NCBI GenBank assembly: GCA_017526905.1
Contig: JAFXQT010000036.1
Location: 1 to 40,937, forward strand
DNA length: 40,937 nt
Reading direction: 5' to 3'
Source: Bacteroidaceae bacterium
GTDB lineage: Bacteria > Bacteroidota > Bacteroidia > Bacteroidales > Bacteroidaceae
Part shown: positions 34,044-40,937 of the stretch, piece after piece
Layout: each line of letters starts with the position of its first letter
How positions within the stretch are numbered: position 1 is the stretch's first letter
Program-made: the position numbers and the translations under genes
The notes under the pieces: model-generated
What the model was told of the DNA's origin: nothing
Databases searched by the model: none
What the model saw: only the letters and a program-made list of their open reading frames with translations

Positions 34044-34174
34044 TTGAACGTACGTACAAATATAAATTATACGTACGTACAACTACATGTTATACGTACG
34101 TACAACTATATGTTATACGTACGTACAACTATATGTTATACGTACGTACAATTATAAGTTATACGTACGTACAA
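34044..34174 (+). repeat. 23-bp ACGTACGT array B (six copies)
   Basis: Cores at 34048, 34071, 34094, 34117, 34140 and 34163, again exactly 23 bp apart. Consensus TTATACGTACGTACAA plus 7 variable bases (CTACATG, CTATATG twice, TTATAAG). The first copy has a degenerate left flank (TTGA). Same unit, period and strand as array A at 8242-8350. It sits between the 3' end of the DUF349 gene and the upstream region of the efflux operon, about 360 bp from the adaptor start. Confidence 0.95.
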
Positions 34175-34345
34175 TTTCTTTTGAGGTCGGGGATGTATCA
34201 GAATGGGGCAGGTGTAGCGAGCGTTTGTGGCCTGGTTATTTGATGTTTGGGTCGTGGTTAGCTGGCTGATGGGGTAGCTGCAGGTTCGTTGTTACTCGGC
34301 TATTGGTCACCGATGGTTCGGCGGCAGTTGGCCGTAAGGATACGA

Positions 34346-34380
34346 AAAGGGCTGTGCCTGGGGTACAGACACAGCCCTTT
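34346..34380 (-). terminator. Intrinsic terminator downstream of the DUF349 gene
   Basis: Stem AAAGGGCTGTG (34346-34356) with CACAGCCCTTT (34370-34380), 13-nt loop; on the minus strand it runs into TTTTCGTATCC. It is about 200 bp after the DUF349 stop. Nothing else recognisable is seen between 34381 and 34575. Confidence 0.75.
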
Positions 34381-34575
34381 GGGATGGGTTGAGGGGCGGC
34401 AGAACTGGTGGGGTAGGGTGCCGCACTCTGGATAATGAACCTTTTTTGAAGAGCTTAGGGGCAGGCTTTTGCCCTTGCAAACCGAAACTGAAGGCTTCGG
34501 CAGCGGCCCGGGGCGTTGTGCTGGGCTTTGGGCTGTGGGCCCTTTCGGTGCTCCTTCAAGCAGGTTTGGTATTGC

Positions 34576-36630
34576 TTACTCGGCAGCCTCGGCAGCGGGA
34601 GCAGCTTCGGCCTCGGCAGCGGAAGCCTCGGCGGCAGGTGCCTCGGTGGCGGGGGCAGCAGCAGGTGCTGCAGCGGGCTGCTCTGAGGCGGGTGCCTCGG
34701 CAGGTGCTTCGGCTGCTTTCTCCTCGGCCTTGGGTGCGCGCATCTCGGTCTCCACGGCCTTGATCTTCTGCTTGAGCAGTTCCAGCTCGCCGTGCAGTTT
34801 CTCCACCTTCTTGTTCATCTCGGCCACGAGGCTGTTGCCGCTCTTGCTCTTGGCGTTGAGGAAGTTGAGGTTGGTTTCGTAGTTCTGCAGTTCGGCCTTC
34901 TGCTGGTCGTAGATGCGCATAAGGCGTTCGCGCTCGCGGCTGAGTGCGTTGCCGCCCTGGTCGATGGCTTTCTTGATGCTCTTCTGGAAGCCTTCCAGGC
35001 GGCGTCGTGCCTGGCTCTGGCCAAACTCCTTGTAGAGGCGGTCGGCCAGTTCGCGATATTCGGCATAGAGCTTGTCCTTGTCGCGGAAGGGCACGTGGCC
35101 GGTTTCGTTCCACTGCTGCTGCAGGTCGCGCACCTTGTCGATGGTGGCGTTGGCGGTGTCCTGGGCCAGCTCGCGCAGCTGGTCGATGATGCTGCGCTTG
35201 GTTTGCAGGTTGGCTTTCTCCTCGGCACGAGTGTCGGCGTTGGCCGCGTTCTTGGCCTCGAAGAACTTGTCGCAGGCGGCCGAGAAGCGTTTCCACAACT
35301 GCTCGCTATACTTGCGTGGCACGGCGCCGATGGCCTTCCACTGCTTTTGCAGTTCGATGAGCTTGTCGCTGGTCTTGCGCCACTCGGTGCTGTCCTGCAG
35401 GGCCTCAGCCTCGTCGGCCAGGCGGCGCTTGGCCTCGAGGTTGCTGGCCTGCTCGTCCTTGATGTTCTTGAAGAAGTCGGCCTTGGCGGTGAAGAAGCGG
35501 TCGCAGGCCACACGGAAGCGGTCGAACACGCGCTGGTTCATCTTTTGGGGTGCGAAGCCGATGGTCTTCCACTCGGCCTGTAGTGCCAGCACCTCCTTGG
35601 TCTTCTCGTCCCATGCGGCAAAGGTGTTGAGTCCTTCGAGGCTGATGTCCTCGGCGCGCTCGCACAGTTCGGTTTTCTTTTGCAGGTTCTCCTCCTCGCG
35701 GGCCTTGATGGCTTCGAAGTGTTCCTGGTGGCGCTTGTTTATCACGGTGCTTGCGGCCTTGAAGCGCTCCCAGATGCTGTCGCGCAGGTCCTTGGCCACG
35801 GGGCCGATTTCCTTGTAGTCGGCGTGCAGGGCCTGCAGCTTGTTGAATGCTGTGATGATATCGGTCTCGTCGGCCAGCTTCTCGGCGGCCTCGATGAGTC
35901 GTGTCTTGGCCTCGAGGTTCTTCTTGAAGTCGTACTCGCGGGCCTCGATGTGCAGTTTGAGCTGATCGTAGAACTGCTCCACGTAGAGCTGGTAGTTTTT
36001 CCAGATCTCGGTGGCTTTCTCGGCGGGCACGGAGCCTATCTCCTTCCATTTGGCCTGCAGCTGCTTGAACTCGTCGAAGTGGATGTTGGCCTCTTCGGGC
36101 GATGCAGCCAGTTCCTTGATGCGGTCGATGATGCTTTGTTTCTGGTTGAGATTGTCGGTTTTCTGTTGTTCCTGTGCCTCGGCCAGTTCGGCTCGACGGG
36201 CCCGGATGGCAGCCAGTGCCGATTTGAAGTTCTCCTCGGCCACGTCGATCTCGGGCTTGTACTGCTCAGGGTCGCCACCAGCCTCGATGTAGGCGTTGCG
36301 TGCGGCCAGCTGGTCGGCGCGGTGCAGCTTGTAGAACACCTGCTTGAGCAGATCGATCTCGGCCTTTTCGCCTCCTTGGCCTTCGGCGGTGATGGCCTGT
36401 AGGCGTTCCACCACTTGTTCTTTGGTGGTGTAGATAACCTTTTCGGCCTCCTCGGCTTCAGCTTCGGCCTGTGGTTCCGGTGCCTGTGCGGCGGGTTCGT
36501 CGGCCGGCTTTTCAGCGCTGGCGATGGTCTCTTCAGCCTGCGTCTCAGGTGTGGGCGCAGGTGCTGTCTGTACTTCTGCGGCCTGTGCCTCTACTTCGGG
36601 GGTAGGCTGCAGCTCGTTGGTTTCAGTCAT
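34576..36630 (-). CDS. DUF349 repeat protein, coiled-coil
   Basis: Cytosolic protein of unknown function, typical of Bacteroidota. ATG 36630 (MTETNELQPTPEVEAQAAEV) is preferred to the 36654 start because the extra eight codons add nothing. 684 residues: an acidic Ala/Pro/Glu-rich N-terminal tail (1-75), then at least five DUF349 units of about 70-75 residues, each containing a W-K-x-I/T-G-x-V/A-P core (KWKEIGSVPAEKATEIW, QWKAIGAVPRKYSEQLW, QWNETGHVPFRDKDKLY), a coiled coil near 590-640 (LHGELELLKQKIKAVETEM), and an Ala/Pro/Glu-rich C-terminal tail. Regularly spaced tryptophans suggest a helical rod. A weak -7-like TTAATTTG (36683-36690, minus strand) lies about 53 bp upstream. Family known, role not. 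Confidence 0.92.
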   Translation of the reverse strand: MTETNELQPTPEVEAQAAEVQTAPAPTPETQAEETIASAEKPADEPAAQAPEPQAEAEAEEAEKVIYTTKEQVVERLQAITAEGQGGEKAEIDLLKQVFYKLHRADQLAARNAYIEAGGDPEQYKPEIDVAEENFKSALAAIRARRAELAEAQEQQKTDNLNQKQSIIDRIKELAASPEEANIHFDEFKQLQAKWKEIGSVPAEKATEIWKNYQLYVEQFYDQLKLHIEAREYDFKKNLEAKTRLIEAAEKLADETDIITAFNKLQALHADYKEIGPVAKDLRDSIWERFKAASTVINKRHQEHFEAIKAREEENLQKKTELCERAEDISLEGLNTFAAWDEKTKEVLALQAEWKTIGFAPQKMNQRVFDRFRVACDRFFTAKADFFKNIKDEQASNLEAKRRLADEAEALQDSTEWRKTSDKLIELQKQWKAIGAVPRKYSEQLWKRFSAACDKFFEAKNAANADTRAEEKANLQTKRSIIDQLRELAQDTANATIDKVRDLQQQWNETGHVPFRDKDKLYAEYRELADRLYKEFGQSQARRRLEGFQKSIKKAIDQGGNALSRERERLMRIYDQQKAELQNYETNLNFLNAKSKSGNSLVAEMNKKVEKLHGELELLKQKIKAVETEMRAPKAEEKAAEAPAEAPASEQPAAAPAAAPATEAPAAEASAAEAEAAPAAEAAE

Positions 36631-36756
36631 ACTTTTAGTTGTTAGTGGAGCCAATGGGGCCCTGTTTGCAAATAAAACGCTGCAAATTAAGGTAAAAAAA
36701 AGTTTCCCGCCTAATGTTTTGGCATAAAAATGGGTTTCGGTCTTCGTTTTTCTGGT

Positions 36757-37683
36757 CTAAATCCAGGATTTTCGGCGGGAATACCACCAGAACATCACCG
36801 TGAGGGCCACGGAAAGGATGATGGCGATGGGGAAGCCGACGGGGCTTTGCTCCATGCCGTTGACAAGGTTCATGCCAAAGAAGCTGGCCACCAAGGTGGG
36901 CACCATGAGGAACATGCTGACCAGCGTGAGGGTCTTCATCACGGTGGACATGTTGTTGTTGATGATGTTGGCGTAGGTGTCCATGGTGGAGTCCAGGATG
37001 TTGGTGTAGATGGCGGTGGTCTCGCGGGCCTGGCTGATCTCGATGTTCACGTCCTCGATGAGGTCGGCATCCAGCTCGTCCACCGGCAGCTTGAACTTGA
37101 GCTTGGACAGGAGGGTTTCGTTGCCGCGGATGGAGGTGGCAAAGTAGGTGAGGCTGTCCTGCAGGCGCGACAGGTTGATGAGGTCGGCATTGTCCACCTT
37201 GCGGTCCAGGTGCTGCTTGGCAGCCTCGATGCGGGCGCTGATCTGCTTGAGGCGCTTGAGGTACCACACGGCCGACGACAGGAACAGGCGGAACACCATG
37301 TCGACCGAGTCGGTGAAGCCGGCGCCGCGCTTCTGCTGGAAGGTGACGAAGTCGATCATCATGTTTGTTTCGAAGTTGCACACGGTGATGCACACCTCCT
37401 TGTTCAGAATGATGCCGAGGGGGATGGTGGTGTAGGGTGTGCGGGAGCGCACTTCCTTGACGTAGGGTATGCGCAGGATGATGAGGATCCAGCCGTCGTC
37501 GTACTCGTAGCGGGCACGCTCGTCGGTATCGGCGATGTCGTCCAGGAAATAGTCGGGGATGCTCAACTCGTGCAGGAGGAAATCGACGTCCTCTTGAGTG
37601 GGGCAGGTTACTTGAACCCAGCAGTTGGGTTCCCATTGGCTGCAGGTGTGCAGCCCTTTGGTGGTGTTCCAGAAGGTTCGCAT
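36757..37683 (-). CDS. corA: CorA-family magnesium transporter
   Basis: Pentameric Mg2+ channel/transporter of the inner membrane. ATG 37683 (MRTFWNTTKGLH) gives 308 residues; a TTG two codons upstream is less likely. The N-terminal alpha/beta domain (VTCPTQEDVDFLLHELSIPD) is followed by the long stalk helix and the two C-terminal membrane helices: TLVSMFLMVPTLVASFFGMN carries the GMN selectivity motif near residues 272-274, then the acidic/polar loop LVNGMEQSPVG, then FPIAIILSVALTVMFWWYSR. The basic end (RRKSWI) is typical. A leader of about 150 nt with nested inverted repeats that include the start codon precedes it (see 37674-37844). Confidence 0.95.
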   Translation of the reverse strand: MRTFWNTTKGLHTCSQWEPNCWVQVTCPTQEDVDFLLHELSIPDYFLDDIADTDERARYEYDDGWILIILRIPYVKEVRSRTPYTTIPLGIILNKEVCITVCNFETNMMIDFVTFQQKRGAGFTDSVDMVFRLFLSSAVWYLKRLKQISARIEAAKQHLDRKVDNADLINLSRLQDSLTYFATSIRGNETLLSKLKFKLPVDELDADLIEDVNIEISQARETTAIYTNILDSTMDTYANIINNNMSTVMKTLTLVSMFLMVPTLVASFFGMNLVNGMEQSPVGFPIAIILSVALTVMFWWYSRRKSWI

Positions 37684-37767
37684 TGGCAAAAAGGCGTTTG
37701 TGCAGTGAGGCGCATGGCCTGTGCAGGGTTAGCGGGCCGCCGGAGGCCCGCCATGCGATGCGAACCT
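37674..37767 (-). promoter_or_regulatory. Structured corA leader, candidate RNA regulator
   Basis: Three nested inverted repeats: P1 AGGTTCGCAT (37674-37683) with ATGCGAACCT (37758-37767), P2 CGCATGGC (37711-37718) with GCCATGCG (37750-37757), P3 GCGGGCC (37732-37738) with GGCCCGC (37745-37751, overlapping P2 by two bases). On the mRNA, P1 pairs leader sequence with the corA AUG and the next seven bases, so the folded form would hide the start codon. I know no matching riboswitch class; the regulatory role is inference. Confidence 0.5.
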
Positions 37768-37836
37768 CAGCCCTTACTCGGTGTTACGTTGATGATAATC
37801 GTCCATTTACGATATAAAGGATGGTTGAACGGCGGC

Positions 37837-37844
37837 AAAGGTAC
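37837..37844 (-). promoter_or_regulatory. -7 promoter box of corA
   Basis: Minus-strand TACCTTTG (CAAAGGTA), perfect TAnnTTTG. A start near 37831 gives a leader of about 148 nt containing the nested hairpins. No TTG at the standard -33 distance is evident. Confidence 0.55.
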
Positions 37845-38013
37845 GCTTTTTCTGCCAATGCGGCACCATAAAAGCCCGACTTTTTTGCGTGCGGGGCCGT
37901 AATTTGGTGTGTTGCGGTCGGCAGGGGCTGTCCTGGGCGCGGTGGGGCGTGGCGTTTTGGTGCGGCGGCGGACCTGCGGACGGGGGCGCCGCCCAGGGGT
38001 GTCGGCCTACAAA

Positions 38014-38058
38014 CAAGGCGGGCAATGGCTCGGTGTGTTGCGGCCATTGCCCGCCTTG
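38014..38058 (-). terminator. Long-stem terminator after the PorE-like gene
   Basis: Perfect 15-bp stem CAAGGCGGGCAATGG (38014-38028) with its complement at 38044-38058 and a 15-nt loop, 22 bp after the stop codon of the gene on the minus strand. The following T-run is short (TTTG). The stretch from 37845 to 38013 holds no other recognisable feature. Confidence 0.7.
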
Positions 38059-38080
38059 GCTGGGCGATGCAGGGTGTGTG

Positions 38081-40273
38081 CTATGGTGCAGCCGGGTCGG
38101 CGGCGTCGGCATCGGCATCGGATTGGGGCTGTCTTTGGTCGGGTTCGGTGGGCTTGGTGGCGGCGACCTTGTCAAACAGCCCGTAGGTGGTGCGCAGCAC
38201 GCGGAACTCGGTGCGCCGGTTCAGTGCGTTGCAGGCCTCGCGCTGTGCCTCGTCGGGCAGTTTGAGGATGTATGCCTCGGTCAGTGTGTCGCCCACGTGC
38301 AGGAATGGGTTCTGCTCGGCATTGCGGCGTTTCACCACCTTGGGGCGGCTCTCGCCATAGCCCTTTGGGGTGAGGCGATCGGCGGCGATGCCGTGGTCGA
38401 TGAGGTAGCGGACCACGCTCTCGGCGCGGCGCTGGCTGAGGCGCTCGTTGTACTGGTCGTTGCCGCGGAAGTCGCAGTGGGAGGACAGTTCGATGGTGAC
38501 GTTGGGGTTCTCGGTGAGCAGGGCGGTCAGGCGGTCGAGCGACTCGGTGGAGGCGGAGTCGAGCTGGGCCGAGTCGAAGGCGTAGAACACGTTCTCCACC
38601 AGCACCGGCGAGCCCATGCTGGCCAGGGGGAACTGCAGCACGTACTCGTTGGACACGCTGCTGGTGTCCACGTAGAGTTCCTCCACATGGTTCAGGTAGC
38701 CTTGGCAGGTGCCCAGGAAGATGTAGTGGACCTGTGGCTGCACCACCACGGTGAAGGAGCCGTCGCCGCGCACGCTCAGCTTTTGGTTGGTGCCGTCGTT
38801 GCCCACCATATAGACGAGGCCGGCGGGCAGCTCGTAGCCGTCCTTCTCATAGACCCAGCCCTTCACGGTTTGCAGCACTTCGGGGCATTCGAAACTCATG
38901 ATATGGTCCCAGCCGCGGGCATCGCCCCGGTTGGTGGCAAAGAAGCCCCGGTTGTGTACGCCCTCGAAAGTCATTCCGAAGTCGTCGGCGGCCGAGTTCA
39001 TGGGGTATTTGAGGTTCTCCACGGTCCACTGGTGGGTGATGGTGTCCTGCCGGGCGCAGAACAGGTCGAGGCCTCCCATGCCGGGGTGGCCGTCGGACGA
39101 GAAGTAGAGCTCGCCGTTGGGGCGGAAGGTGGGGAACATCTCGTCGCCGGGCGTGTTGATGGGGGCACCGAGGTTCTCGGCTCCGCCCAGCACGCTGCCT
39201 TCGATGCTGATGCGCCAGATGTCCTTGCCGCCGTGGCCGCCGGGCATGTCGCTGACGAAGTAGAGCCAAAGGCCATCGGGCGACACGGCGGGGTGTGCAA
39301 AGCTGGACAGCGTGTCCTTGCTGATGCGCACGTCCTGCGGCTTGGCCCAGGCGGCATCGCTGCGGGCCGAGCTGACGATCTGTGCGTAGCGCGGGTAGTC
39401 GGGGTCGGTGCTGCAGCGGGTCAGGTACATTGTCTTGCCGTCGGGCGAGAAGGCGCAGGCCCCCTCTTCCAACTCGGTGTTCAGTTCGCCCTCAACGGCT
39501 TCGGGCATCTGCCACTTGCCTTTCTCGTCCTTCTTCGACACCCAGATGTCGGCATACTTCGTGCCGGTGATACCACTCAGCTCGTCGCCGATGGCCTGTG
39601 GGCGTGTGGTGGTGAAGTAGAGCTGGTCCCAGTCGTCGCCGAAGAGTGCGGGCGAATAGTCCGAGCGGCGCGAGGCGAAGATGGGCTCCTTCTTCACGGT
39701 GTGCAGCGTGGGCTTCTGCTTCCAGAGCTGGGCCAGGCGGCAGCCGATGAGGCCGTTGGTGGCCAGGGTGTCCATCTGCAGGGTGCTGACGTTGTATGGG
39801 CTGTTGGCGCTGAGGTCGCGATAGGCCAGGTAGTTCTTCTCGGCGTTCTTGTAGTCACCGCTTTTCTGCTGCAGGCGTGCCAGGTGCAGGGTGGCCGGCA
39901 CGATGGTGGCCAGGTAGGCCGAGTCCTCCTCGGGCAGCAGCTCGCCCTTCTGCTTGCGGCTGTCGGCATGGGCCTTGTCCAGGTAGCGGATGCCGTTCTG
40001 GTAGGCACCGACGCCCTTGGCCGTGTAGTTGATGCGGCGGTAGCAGTCGGCCATCTTCAGCGCGCGCTCACCGCGCTTGCTGCGGTCCTTGGTGGCGGTT
40101 TTGTTATAGGCGTTTTTGTATTCGGTGGCGGCGTCGAAGTACTCGCCCCGGGCATAGAACTGGTCGCCCTTGCGCATGCTGCTCTCGGCATTGCAAGCCA
40201 CAAGCACAACCATCGCCACGGCTGCTGCCATGACGATGTAGAGGATGTGGTGTGTGCGTTGCCAGGTGTTCAT
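38081..40273 (-). CDS. PorE-like lipoprotein (TPR, beta-propeller, regulatory-like, OmpA domains)
   Basis: 730 residues from ATG 40273. Lipoprotein signal with lipobox LVAC (Cys27). Residues about 30-180 are TPR-like helices (MRKGDQFYARGEYFDAATEY). Residues about 185-460 form a PD40/WD40-like propeller: FSPDGKTMYLTR, VSPDGLWLYFVSDMPGG, FRPNGELYFSSDGHPGMGG. A carboxypeptidase-regulatory-like domain follows (VKGWVYEKDGYELPAGLVYM), then an OmpA domain from about 550 (VFYAFDSAQLDSASTESLD; SSHCDFRGNDQYNERLSQRR) holding the Asp and Arg that bind peptidoglycan. This order is that of Porphyromonas gingivalis PorE, a peptidoglycan-bound component of the type 9 secretion system. Paralogues with the same layout exist, so I give no symbol. 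The start lies 27 bp after the topB stop, suggesting co-transcription. Confidence 0.88.
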   Translation of the reverse strand: MNTWQRTHHILYIVMAAAVAMVVLVACNAESSMRKGDQFYARGEYFDAATEYKNAYNKTATKDRSKRGERALKMADCYRRINYTAKGVGAYQNGIRYLDKAHADSRKQKGELLPEEDSAYLATIVPATLHLARLQQKSGDYKNAEKNYLAYRDLSANSPYNVSTLQMDTLATNGLIGCRLAQLWKQKPTLHTVKKEPIFASRRSDYSPALFGDDWDQLYFTTTRPQAIGDELSGITGTKYADIWVSKKDEKGKWQMPEAVEGELNTELEEGACAFSPDGKTMYLTRCSTDPDYPRYAQIVSSARSDAAWAKPQDVRISKDTLSSFAHPAVSPDGLWLYFVSDMPGGHGGKDIWRISIEGSVLGGAENLGAPINTPGDEMFPTFRPNGELYFSSDGHPGMGGLDLFCARQDTITHQWTVENLKYPMNSAADDFGMTFEGVHNRGFFATNRGDARGWDHIMSFECPEVLQTVKGWVYEKDGYELPAGLVYMVGNDGTNQKLSVRGDGSFTVVVQPQVHYIFLGTCQGYLNHVEELYVDTSSVSNEYVLQFPLASMGSPVLVENVFYAFDSAQLDSASTESLDRLTALLTENPNVTIELSSHCDFRGNDQYNERLSQRRAESVVRYLIDHGIAADRLTPKGYGESRPKVVKRRNAEQNPFLHVGDTLTEAYILKLPDEAQREACNALNRRTEFRVLRTTYGLFDKVAATKPTEPDQRQPQSDADADAADPAAP

Positions 40274-40300
40274 CGTTATAATAACGGACAAGGGCGGCTT

Positions 40301-40816
40301 TTATTGTGTGGCGGCCGCAGCAACATGGCGGTTGCTGTTGTCCTGCATCACGGCCAGGACGATGTCGCTGACCATCTGCTTGAGCTCGGCGATGAATTCG
40401 GTGGCGCTGTATTCGTGGCGCTCGATCTGCCGCAGTTTCTTCTCCCAGATGCCGGTGAGCTCGGCGCTTTTGAGCAGTTCCTCGTGGATGAGGGCGATGA
40501 GCTGCGTGCCGGTGTCGGTGGGGGCCAGGCTCTTGCGGTTGCGGCGTATGTAGCCGCGCTTGAAGAGTGTCTCGATGATGGCGGCGCGGGTGGAGGGGCG
40601 GCCGATGCCGTTCTCCTTCAGGGCATCGCGCAGCTCGTCGTCCTCGACCAGTTTGCCGGCCGTTTCCATGGCGCGTAGCAGCGTGGCCTCGGTGTAGGGC
40701 TTGGGCGGCGTGGTCTGCTTCTCAGCCAGGTTGGGGGTGTGGGGGCCGTGCTCGCCCTTGCGGAAGGGCGGGAGGGTGCCGTCGGGCTGGGCCGGGGAGG
40801 AGGGGGAGGTGCTGCT
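40301..40816 (-). pseudogene. topB: DNA topoisomerase III, C-terminal fragment, broken upstream
   Basis: C-terminal 171 codons of a type IA topoisomerase. Recognisable are LPPFRKGEHGPHTP, QTTPPKPYTEATLLRAMETA, LRDALKENGIGRPSTRAAII and LFKRGYIRRNRKSLAPTDTG, matching the end of Bacteroidota TopB. The frame is open without a start from 40816 but hits an in-frame TGA at 40817-40819, where the protein should continue for several hundred residues including the active-site Tyr. Beyond this point the sequence reads as a different protein on the other strand. Either the gene is truncated by a rearrangement, or the contig end is chimeric; I favour the latter because the junction is only about 130 bp from the end. 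Confidence 0.8.
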
Positions 40817-40937
40817 TCAAAGCAACACCGTCACCATCCGCCGGGCGATGGAGGAGATGCAGGAGTATACGGAGCAGAAGTATATCTTCTACGGCCACAC
40901 CCGGCACCTTCTCCTGGGGGAGATTGCCGCCCGCAGC
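40806..40937 (+). other. Non-homologous end segment with an open frame
   Basis: On the + strand the frame EVLLQSNTVTIRRAMEEMQE, then YTEQKYIFYGHTRHLLLGEI, then AARS stays open to the end of the window and has the composition of a real helical protein, unlike the shadows elsewhere. It does not continue topB on the minus strand. I do not recognise the protein. It may be the start of another gene joined here by rearrangement or by assembly error. Confidence 0.45.

Noticed and set aside
34016-34269. Small proteins with repeated YVRTYNY-like motifs from array B
   Set aside because: The 23-bp period read in any frame gives such peptides; the periodicity is at DNA level and no ribosome-binding or promoter signal is present.
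37889-40678. 929-residue open frame on the + strand opposite the PorE-like gene
   Set aside because: Val/Ala/Gly/His-rich antisense shadow of a GC-rich gene; the minus-strand protein has clear domains and a lipobox.
1-40937. tRNA or rRNA genes
   Set aside because: I saw no T-arm signature (GGTTCGAATCC type) in a cloverleaf context and no rRNA-like conserved blocks; a tRNAscan run would be decisive.

Overview
The window looks like chromosomal DNA of a GC-rich member of the Bacteroidales, most like the Prevotellaceae. The evidence is gene content (a streptopain-type C10 protease with a Prevotella-like C-terminal tail, a PorE-like TPR/propeller/OmpA lipoprotein, OMP_b-brl barrels, an alpha-2-macroglobulin without thioester, a DUF349 protein) and repeated Bacteroidota-type -7 promoter boxes (TAnnTTTG) in front of genes. 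The family assignment is inference. I see no tRNA, rRNA, CRISPR array, transposase, phage or plasmid gene.

Layout. 1-7.9 kb (+ strand): the 3' part of ftsH, cdsA, a large outer-membrane barrel protein, a DUF1573 protein and meaB. 7.9-8.9 kb: a 1-kb non-coding region packed with four unrelated repeat types. 8.9-23 kb (- strand): C10 protease, lpxB, surE, a 2000-residue alpha-2-macroglobulin, pepD and a flippase-like membrane protein. 23.1-27.7 kb: rsmA (+), rsmF (-), the remnant of a barrel gene (+), then thyA-folA (+). 27.8-33.7 kb (- strand): a tripartite RND efflux operon (adaptor, permease, TolC). 33.7-34.6 kb: a second repeat-rich gap. 34.6-40.8 kb (- strand): DUF349 protein, corA, PorE-like lipoprotein and the 3' part of topB, which is broken near the contig end by sequence that does not continue the gene.

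Most genes serve the cell envelope: lipid synthesis (cdsA, lpxB), membrane quality control (ftsH), outer-membrane barrels, efflux, secretion scaffold and protease defence. thyA-folA is the classic dTMP/folate pair; rsmA and rsmF modify rRNA.

The most unusual material is not in the genes but in the repeats. Two separate arrays share a 23-bp unit with a near-palindromic core (TTATACGTACGTACAA) in exact 23-bp register, 5 copies near 8.3 kb and 6 copies near 34.1 kb. Other repeat families occur between genes, and several have entered reading frames (lpxB, rsmF, tolC, probably folA) or supply stop codons. A perfect 18-bp inverted repeat covers the DUF1573 promoter and start codon, a nested hairpin in the corA leader pairs with the corA start codon, and a perfect 39-bp inverted repeat brackets the start of tolC.
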